Shown one piece after another: positions 56,737 through 64,000 of a stretch of DNA of 64,000 bases (position 1 is its first letter; every line of letters begins with the position of its first letter). The notes beneath the pieces were generated by a model, which ran no database searches, had not been told where the DNA came from, and saw nothing but the letters and a program-made list of their open reading frames with translations. The stretch is from Perilla frutescens (lineage: Eukaryota > Streptophyta > Magnoliopsida > Lamiales > Lamiaceae): assembly GCA_026008535.1 (NCBI GenBank), contig BRKX01000006.1, positions 31,670,664 through 31,734,663 of the forward strand. The letters run 5' to 3'. The translations under genes were made by a program, and so were the position numbers.

Positions 56737-58040
56737 TGATGAAGCCATGGACAACAAAGATGATGAAGAACCGGAGTTGCAATTTAGAGGACCAATCACA
56801 AGATCAAGAGCTAAGAAGTTGCAAGCTTACTTGCAAGTGTTGATTCGAAGAAAGCTCGAGATTGGAGATGAAGAAGTCAAGAGAAGCAATTCCAAGATAG
56901 TTAATTTATTAACTATTGAAGATCAAGAACACACCATGGAGTATTAATCTTGAAGAGATGAATGATCAAGGCAACCCCAAGGTGATTACAATGCTCTCAA
57001 TTGAAGATGAAGACCAAACCTTGGAGGATTGAAGCTTACTTGGTCGAAAATATGAAGATTTCAATTTGATGCAATTCCAGGAGGTCATGGCGAATAAGGC
57101 GTGACCATGTCTTATCTACCAGAGGCGCCTGTTCGAGAATTAATTATCAAGACTATAGTATTATTTTTGTTTAATTTTGGACTATAGTAGATCATATTTT
57201 AGTTGATTAATTTCGGTCATTAAGAGTCCAAGAGTCCAAGTTTGACTAGAATTGTATTTAAGGCAATTTCCTACCTTGAATAGAGTTCTAGTTTAGGGAA
57301 CTTCCTAGTATAGTTAGAGATCCCTTTAGGATCAATCTTTAGGCCCTTTTTTATGCTAATTTTCGTCCCCCTTAGTGCTTATAAATAGGGGAACCATGTC
57401 TCATTGATACTTTAGACATTGTTGAATTAAATTGCTTTTGCATTCAATTTGTGTCTCAAATCTATTTGTCTTTTGAATACTTTTCACACGAAAATATTCA
57501 TTCTTGGAGCTAGCAACTACAAGTCTTATTCAAGGGTATTGCTCAATTCACTTGAGGGATTGACCGGTATTCGCTAACGAGGAACAACTTGGAGATTTCA
57601 ACCTTGAAGACGTTCGAGATTCAAGGAGGCTATCGGGTTGTGAATCACTTCACCACCACCATCGTCCAACTCCATCATCGACATCAAGCCACCCTCCATC
57701 GTCGTCCATCATCACGGCAGCCACCATCAAATTCGAAGTCCTACGCCGTTCGTTGTATACGTAAGTCCGTTCAAACACTAACATATCCTATCTTCTCCAA
57801 GCCCTTCTTCACCAACCTTCACACACAAATTCCTACCCAATTCCAGCCCTCATAATCGTCCCATACAGCCCCTATAACCCTTGGTTTGTGTTATTTAGTT
57901 GTGTCATAGTTCTAGGTATTTTAGTTGAGTCTTGGTCGCCTAGTTATTCGAGTATAGAATCCTTTCGTACCGACGTAGTTTCTTTCCTTTGCTTCCGCGT
58001 CTTTTGTGTCTCGTTGGTCATTTAGTCCCGGGTCACACCA
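56737..58040 (+). repeat. LTR-3, 5' LTR of T5
   Basis: The LTR is 1304 bp, TGATGAAGCCATGG to GGTCACACCA, with a TATA box at 57380-57387. It is the pair of 24059-25362. Confidence 0.9.
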
Positions 58041-58193
58041 TATTTTGGTATCAAGAGCCACGTCGGTTTATATCGTTCGTGGTTCCATACTCGTTTATTT
58101 GTTCCGTTTATTTTGTTTGCGTTTTATCGAGTTGTAATTTAATTTCCATATTGTTCCTTGTTTAAAAAAAAAAAAGAAAAAGAAAATCAGATC

Positions 58194-58233
<40 letters not shown>

Positions 58234-58782
58234 GAGCGATCAAAAAAAAAAAAAAAAATCGGATAAAAGAAGAGAAAAAAAAAATCCGAAAATTCAAAAA
58301 AAAAAAAAAAAAAAAGAGGTATATTCATTGTGTTTCCATTTGAGTCTTGATTTATTTTGGTAATTTCCTTTTAGTATTTTATCTTATTTGGTAGTTACCT
58401 TGTGAGTCTATTTTATTTTTGGAACTTTCCTTCTCAGTTCTATTTTAATTTTGGTAGTTTCCTTCTAGGATAATTCCTTAGTTGGTAACTTCCTTTAGAG
58501 TCTTGTTTTATTTTTGGAACTTTCCTTCCAAGTTTTAATTCTTTTTGGTAGTTTCCTTTTGAGTTGTATTTTAATTTTGGTTCATTCCTTTTAGAGTCTA
58601 GTCCAATTAGGATATTTAGAATTGTGTCACAATTGTGTAACACTTTCCAAATAACCTATTCTTTCTTTCCTTTTCCTTCCTACATCTTTCCTTCTACACT
58701 TGGGGATCCATCTAATCCTATTACACCCTACCCTACTCGACCCCACCTACCACACGCCACCTAGTCCTACACGTCCCCACCC
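58041..58782 (+). other. Proximal leader of T5
   Basis: The PBS TGGTATCAAGAGCC is at 58046-58059. A very A-rich tract runs from 58160 to 58316, with GATCG/CGATC (about 58187 and 58237) and TCGGAT (58259-58264) / ATCCGA (58284-58289). A C-rich part follows, breaking off at the inversion junction and continuing at 30427 on minus. Confidence 0.78.
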
Positions 58783-58786
58783 TTAG
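58783..58786. other. Right inversion junction (TTAG)
   Basis: T5 leader (CCCCACC) meets LTR-2 (ACATTGTTG) with TTAG shared by both, the counterpart of 30428-30431. Confidence 0.8.
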
Positions 58787-59203
58787 ACATTGTTGAATTA
58801 AATTGCTTTTGCATTCAATTTGTGTCTCAAATCTATTTGTCTTTTGAATACTTTTCATACGTAAATATTCATTCTTGGAGCTAGCAACTACAAGTCTTAT
58901 TCAAGGGTATTGCTTAATCCACTTGAGGGATTAACCGGTATTCGCTATCGAGGAACAACTTGGAGATTTCAACCTTGAAGACGTTCGAGATTCAAGGAGG
59001 CTATCGGGTTGTGAATCACTTCATCAACACCACACGTCCATCACCATCATCGACGACCTTCAAATCAGCCACAAAGTTCGAGTATTCCTCGTTCGTTCGC
59101 TTTATCCGTAAGTTCGTTTATTCCCTATCATATCCTATCTACTCGAGCCCTTCTTCACCTAACCTATACACATTCCTACCCTTAAATTCCAGCCCTCATT
59201 TAT
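58783..59203 (+). repeat. LTR-2 fragment (R-U5 part), plus
   Basis: It continues the LTR-2 piece at 30428-30906 once the inversion is undone. It stops at CCCTCATTTAT, where an oppositely oriented LTR-2 begins. Confidence 0.85.
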
Positions 59204-60296
59204 ACGACCCGGACAATTAATCTAGGACGATAATAATAACGTAGCGGAAGACTTAGGAACGAAACACGTCAACTTAATGAAGGGCTTCAATCCGACTCGA
59301 TAAACAAATGAAAATTACGATAAATCTACACAACTAGAACACGTAGAAAACGACACGAACTATGTAACACAAAACCAACGTAAAGGAGGGCTGTAAAGGG
59401 ATAAATGAGGGCTGGAATTTAAGGGTAGGAATGTGTATAGGTTAGGTGAAGAAGGGCTCGAGTAGATAGGATATGATAGGGAATAAACGAACTTATGGAT
59501 AAAGCGAACGAACGAGGAATACTCGAACTTTGTGGCTGATTTGAAGGTCGTCGATGATGGTGATGGACGTGTGGTGTTGATGAAGTGATTCACAACCCGA
59601 TAGCCTCCTTGAATCTCGAACGTCTTCAAGGTTGAAATCTCCAAGTTGTTCCTCGATAGCGAATACCGGTTAATCCCTCAAGTGGATTAAGCAATACCCT
59701 TGAATAAGACTTGTAGTTGCTAGCTCCAAGAATGAATATTTTCGTATGAAAAGTATTCAAAAGACAAATAGATTTGAGACACAAATTGAATGCAAAAGCA
59801 ATTTAATTCGACAATGTCTAAAGTAACAATGAGACATGGTTCCCCTATTTATAAGTACTAAGGGGAACGAAATTAGCATCATAAAAGGCTTAAAAATTGA
59901 TCCAAAAGGGATCTCTAACTATAGTAGGAAGATACCTAAGCTAGAATTCTATTCAAAGTAGGAAATTGCCTTAAATACAATTCTAGTCAACTATGACTAT
60001 ATTATGGACGAAAATTACATAATAAATAATTAAAAATCTGAACTAAAATATAGACTAACATAATTAAATAAATACTATAGTCTAAATAAAATTAACCCCA
60101 TAATTAAATTAATTAAGGGACGAAAATTCCATGCAACGCGAATCTGCCATGTATGCACAATTTGATGAGTTCTATCTTCATGCATTGCTCTTCAAATCTT
60201 GATCTCCAATCTTTGATTATTAAAGAAGTAACAATCTTGGGATCCTTTAATGGCAGCTTTGGATGGACCGATTTGATGATTGCCATGGTCTCATCA
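59202..60296 (-). repeat. LTR-2, nearly complete minus copy
   Basis: It has 1095 of 1097 bp. Only its last two bases (CA) are missing at the tail-to-tail junction. Its TGATGAGACC end lies at 60296 next to the duplicated CAATC in T2. Confidence 0.88.
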
Positions 60297-60301
60297 GATT
60301 G
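60297..60301. repeat. Duplicated CAATC in T2 gag-pol (GATTG on plus)
   Basis: It is the partner of 30907-30911. Confidence 0.85.
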
Positions 60302-61897
60302 TGACCAAACTGAGCTGAACTTCCGGATCGACTGGATTAGGGGCTGCATCATTCTCGACTTCTTCTTCAAGTGTGGCGTCGCCCACGGGCTCTGTTTCAT
60401 CCTCACTGGCTGATTCGACTTCATTTGATTCTGTTAAGTATAGAACTCGCCGGTTTGGACATTGAGCTTGGAAATGGCCCCAACCTTGACATTTGTGACA
60501 TTGAATGTCACGAGCACGATTAGGGCCTGCATTAGGGGCTGCTGCACCTTGATTTGGCCGAGTAGGGGTTGGCCTTGGCGGATTGGGCGGCGTAGACTCG
60601 GGTCTACGACTTGACTGCGGTGTAGAACGGTCGAAACGCCGTTCGGGTGGTCCGGATGGACCTCTGGGTCGTGTAGAATCAGTAGGAGGTGTAGAAAGTG
60701 ATGTGGAAGGTGTACCTTTACTCCAAGATGAACGAGTAGGGGCTGCACTGTAGTGGGATCGACGGCGACCCTCTCTTAGCTGCCTTTCCACAATCGATGA
60801 GTACTGCACCATTCTTTCTACACTGGTGAAGTCTCTGAGCTCGACTTCACACGCAATATCAGGATTCATACCTTCAATGTACCGAATAATGGTAGCATTT
60901 AGGGTCTCCTGCTTTCCAACTCTATTTAAGAGCGTCTCCAACTCCTTATGGTACTCTTCGATTGATCTAGTACCTTGCTTGACCCGATTGAGCTTCTTTT
61001 CAAGCTCTCTTTCATAATGCATGGGTATGAAACGCCCACGCATAAATCCTTTCATTTCCTCCCAGTTGTCGATTGGAGGGTTGTGATTTCGGCGTCTCCT
61101 TTCTTGCTGCATTTCCCACCATGAGGCTGCGTAGCCTCTAAACTCTAAGCATGCAAGTTGTACCTTCTTTTGCTCTGAAAAGTTGTAGCATGCAAAGATC
61201 TTCTCTACCTTACGTTCCCAATCTAAGTAAACATCGGGATCGTGAAGGCCTTCAAATTCAGGTATGCTCGTCTTGATGTTGTTGAGCCTACCATCATCAT
61301 CATCATCATGATTTGCACGCCTATGGGGACCTCGGGGTCGTCCATGGCGTTCTCTTCGCCCTTGTGGTATGTAATCAGCTTCATAACCACTGGCTGCATA
61401 GGAATCGTATCCATAATCAAAGTCTTCTTCAAAGGCGGGCTCTCGGGGCGGTCTTTGATCAACTTGCTGAACAGGAGGCGGCTGTGGGACGTTTCTCAGG
61501 GGTTGGCGTCGGCCTTGGGCTCCTGTTTGAGGCTCATGTCGCCTCTCTGTATTGTCTTGAGGCTGAGGTTGCCTCTCTGCATTAGTTGGAGGCTCAGTTT
61601 GCCTCGTCTCTTCATCTTGAGGCTCGAGTGGCCTCTTTTCAGGATCTCCTTGGACCGTTTGGGATGCGGTCGTTTGAGATCTAAGCTTTGCAAGCTCCTC
61701 TTGCAATTCAGCTACTTGGTTGCCAAGTTCGTCTTTCAGTAGACGAGTCTGTCGCTCAAAGTGCTTAGCTAGGGCTTCATATTGGTACTTGCATCCCACT
61801 GTGGTTCGGATGAGTAGGACTGCTCGCCTGGGGTGTTGGGCGATCTAGGTTCCTCAAGGGATGGAGGAGTCGTCCCTTTGTTGTTTCCTTTCTTCAT
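60297..61897 (-). pseudogene. T2 gag, 5' part of gag-pol
   Basis: The ATG is at 61897 (MKKGNNKG). A 1-base loss at about 61795 (CAGTGGGATGCAAG against ATGGGATGCCAAG in T6) shifts the frame. From there it is open: repeated EPQ motifs, gag core (YLDWERKVEKIF, YAASWWEMQQERR), CCHC knuckle (CHKCQGWGHFQAQC), and an acidic linker to QLSLVTI. The split site is the CAATC duplication. Confidence 0.9.
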
Positions 61898-62750
61898 TGT
61901 ACCTGCAAAACGAACAAACGTGAAGAAAAAGCAAGTAGAACCTCACAATTCCTCACAATCGCTCGTGTATGTCACTCTTGATTTTTCCCACTCGTGTTTA
62001 ACTCTCAAGTATATATGGTGCACGTGTGGGGTGAAATATGGGGTAGGTGGATCGAAAACTTCAGCAGCTTCTCTTGATTAGCTCCTCTGGGTCTTCTTCA
62101 AGCTCCAACGGATAGAATCAAGCCGGAAGGTTGCTAAGAGTAGAAGTAGGCGTGTGGAATGAGTATTCAATGGGTTGGTGTATGCGGACCACGGGTGTAT
62201 GGGTGTATGGGTGTACGGGTGTATGGGTGTATGGACTGTGTGGTGTATAAGGTGAACCGGGTGTATATGGAAAAGAGATGGAAATTTCAAATCCTAGAGG
62301 TGTAGGAATCGAATTCTATGATGGATAAGGGTGGAGGATTTGATTAGATATGGATGAGGATGGAAGGATTTTGAATAGATGTAGATTAAGATGAAATCTA
62401 TCTAAACAAGGTAAGAAATCTAATGGATAAAGGAATAAGGATTTTGGATGTGTGAACACAATCTAGAAATCCCTAAAAAGATGGAAACAAATCTAAAAAC
62501 AAGGAATTGAGATCAAAAACACAATAAATAAACTGAATTTTCGTTGTTTTTTTTTTTTTTGACGAAATTTTTTTTTTTTTTTTTTTGCTATAGGGATTTC
62601 GATCCCTTTGCTCTTTTTCTTCTTCTTTTTTTTTTTTCAATGAACAATTCACGTATTACAACTCGAAAGACTCAAAACGAGAAAACGAATAGAAATTGAT
62701 GTATTGAACCACGAACGATAGAAACCGACGTGGCTCTTGATACCAATTTA
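61898..62750 (-). other. Leader of T2
   Basis: The PBS is at 62732-62745 (sense TGGTATCAAGAGCC). The A-rich tract on minus is at 62542-62640, with the AGGGAT-CGAA-ATCCCT hairpin at about 62592-62607. C-rich ATACACCC repeats are at 62175-62262. The GAG|GT ... GCAG|GT pair lies just before the ATG. Confidence 0.78.
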
Positions 62751-63831
62751 TGATGTGACCCGGGACCTATGGGACACGACACGGATGAAAAGACGCGGAA
62801 GCAAGGAACGGAACAACGTCGGATGCGTAAGGGATCAATACGAACAAAGAGAAAACAAGAAAAGACTCGACTAGAAACGAACAAGACTCGAACAGATAAA
62901 GAACTTACTAGAATGCGATGACACGACTAGGACTCGATGAACACTTGAACGGCTGGAAGGGCTGGAATCTCGGTGGTGAACGGCGGTGAAGGCGGCGGTG
63001 GTCGTCGGAATGGTGGATTGAGTGGCGGCGACGTGTAGATGTGGAATCGGCTAGATTCGGCGAACCCGTGTTGAAAACCCGAACGCGCACGTCTAACTTC
63101 TCCGGATAGCAATTCTCCCAAGTACTTGAATGCACCCTGAAGAACTTGATTAAGACTATTGGATTGCTAATTCAATAGAATTTGTTTGGTGGATTTTCGA
63201 TCAACAGAAGATCAATGAGACAAAAGAGAAATAACTTCTTGTATTCATGCAATTGTCTCATTTTAATGTAACAAATGGATGCCCTATTTATACTAAACTA
63301 TAGGGGACGAAAATCAGACCTAAATAACTAAGGAAATTCGAAATTTAAAGAGTCCTAATCAAACTAGGATAAAATCAAAAGATACCAAAAATAAGATAAC
63401 ATAAATCTAACTAGATAATGATAAATCCTAACTACTTTGGGCCTCTTATTTTCGCCACTTTTGGACCTTTAATAACACAATATGGGCTGCAATATATCAC
63501 AAATAATTCGTGGCCCATATGTATTATTGTTGCCACCTTTGCATGAAAAACAGCATCTCCCGATTTCCCATGCAAACGCGTATAACTTTTAATGCACACG
63601 TCCAAATGGCGTCATTCTTCTTCTCACGTCTTCATGCTTCCTTCTTCATCATCTATGGATAACATGGTGATCAATCTCGAGCTGCCCTTGACTTCATTTC
63701 CACCAAGTTCGAATTTGCGACGAATAGAAGCTTGTAAATAAGCTTGCAACTTCTTGGCTCGCAAACGCGTCATTGGACCTTTAAACTGCAGCTCCGGATC
63801 ATCTTCTTCTTTGCCTTGCACGACCTCATCA
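62751..63831 (-). repeat. 5' LTR of T2 (LTR-1 subtype)
   Basis: The LTR is 1081 bp, matching 34315-35395 in length and almost in sequence. Confidence 0.93.
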
Positions 63832-63836
63832 TCCTT
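63832..63836. repeat. Target-site duplication of T2 (TCCTT, = AAGGA)
   Basis: It is the partner of 35396-35400. T3 pol continues after it. Confidence 0.9.
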
Positions 63837-64000
63837 TCACCGTCTTAAGCCGTGTCAATGACAATGCATACCGCATTGATCTACCTGGTGAGTATAAATG
63901 TTCTTCAACGTTTAATGTTGCTGATTTATCTCCCTTTGATGCAGGTGAATTCGATCAAGATGATGACCCAAATTCGAGGACGGGGAATGATGAAGCCATG
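63832..64000 (+). pseudogene. T3 pol C-terminus and start of its 3' LTR
   Basis: It encodes the integrase C-terminal region (NDNAYRIDLPGEYKCSSTFN, VADLSPFDAGEFDQDDDPNSRT), then GNDEAM. About 15 bases between AGGACG and GGGGAA are lost, removing half of the pre-PPT hairpin and most of the PPT. TGATGAAGCCATG at 63988-64000 is an LTR-3 type start; the rest is off the window. Confidence 0.85.

Larger units (their letters stand above)
60297..63831 (-). mobile_element. Element T2, 5' half
   Basis: It comprises the 5' LTR, PBS, leader and most of gag. It joins 30907-35395 when the inversion is undone. Confidence 0.9.

Noticed and set aside
58095..58343. Lys- or Phe-only frames in A-rich tracts
   Set aside because: Translation of poly-A or poly-T runs in the leader, not proteins.
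30428..60296. Two independent LTR-2 insertions at the same CAATC in opposite orientation in two T2 copies
   Set aside because: The T2 outer flanks (AAGGA at 35396 and its complement at 63832) and equal LTR lengths show that the halves are one copy; a single inversion explains T5 and N1 as well.
1..64000. Host genes, tRNA or rRNA genes, satellite arrays, CRISPR
   Set aside because: No frame outside the retroelements and the short island at 42800-43837 shows a recognisable protein, and I saw no tRNA fold, rRNA sequence or short tandem satellite apart from leader microrepeats.

Overview
The window is plant nuclear DNA, most likely from a eudicot and probably pericentromeric or other heterochromatin. 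It consists almost wholly of nested, broken and rearranged LTR retrotransposons. I see no ordinary host gene, tRNA, rRNA or CRISPR array. The autonomous copies are Ty3/gypsy elements with one gag-pol frame (Gag with a CCHC knuckle, protease, reverse transcriptase, RNase H, integrase). Their frame runs through the polypurine tract (PPT) into the 3' LTR and ends in a basic GPxTRxRAKxLQ tail, a layout known from the CRM clade of plant chromoviruses. Primer-binding sites match initiator tRNA-Met or variants of it. Alongside them are gag-only, non-autonomous elements that share leaders, PPT region and LTR modules. Element labels (T = gag-pol type, N = gag-only type) and LTR family numbers are mine.

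Layout: 1-5919 (minus) holds an LTR-3 element running off the left edge, a gag fragment (N4) and gag-only N2. 5920-16010 (plus) holds a gutted element and a chimeric LTR, into which the young complete element T1 (7922-15927, TSD ATCCC) inserted. 16011-18763 (plus) holds a gag-protease fragment and decayed T6. 18765-21402 (minus) is the pol half of T4. 21403-24058 (plus) is the 5' half of gag-only N1. 24059-30427 (minus) is most of T5. 30428-30906 is part of an LTR-2. 30907-35395 (plus) is the pol half and 3' LTR of T2. 35396-38535 (minus) is the decayed pol of T3. 38536-42799 is leader and LTR debris, including a tail-to-tail LTR-8 pair. 42800-43837 is an older island with a foreign gag fragment and a caulimovirid-type movement-protein fragment. 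43838-55060 (plus) is the 5' LTR, leader and gag half of T4, interrupted by the tandem gag-only array N3 (45635-52649). 55061-56736 (minus) is the other half of N1. 56737-58782 (plus) is the 5' end of T5. 58783-60296 is a tail-to-tail LTR-2 pair. 60297-63831 (minus) is the 5' half of T2, and 63832-64000 (plus) is the end of T3 pol.

The halves are scattered because of one event. Target-site duplications pair up across the window in inverted orientation: GTACC for T5, GACAG for N1, AAGGA for T2, CAATC for the LTR-2 pair. Reversing 30428-58786 on paper makes T2, T3, T4, T5, N1 and one LTR-2 contiguous again. Both breakpoints share only TTAG. This is a 28.4-kb inversion younger than all of those insertions. 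Undoing it also shows an insertion made of two LTR-2 copies facing tail to tail, flanked by a normal 5-bp duplication, so both outer ends are U3 ends.

How the parts may work together: T1, T2 and T5 look like recent enzyme donors, though each copy here is broken by one or two stops or frameshifts. N1, N2 and N3 encode only a Gag-like protein and must borrow enzymes. All share an A-rich hairpin leader, C-rich ATACACCC repeats before gag and, with small losses in T3, T4 and T5, a perfect hairpin before the PPT. These are candidate cis signals for mobilisation in trans.
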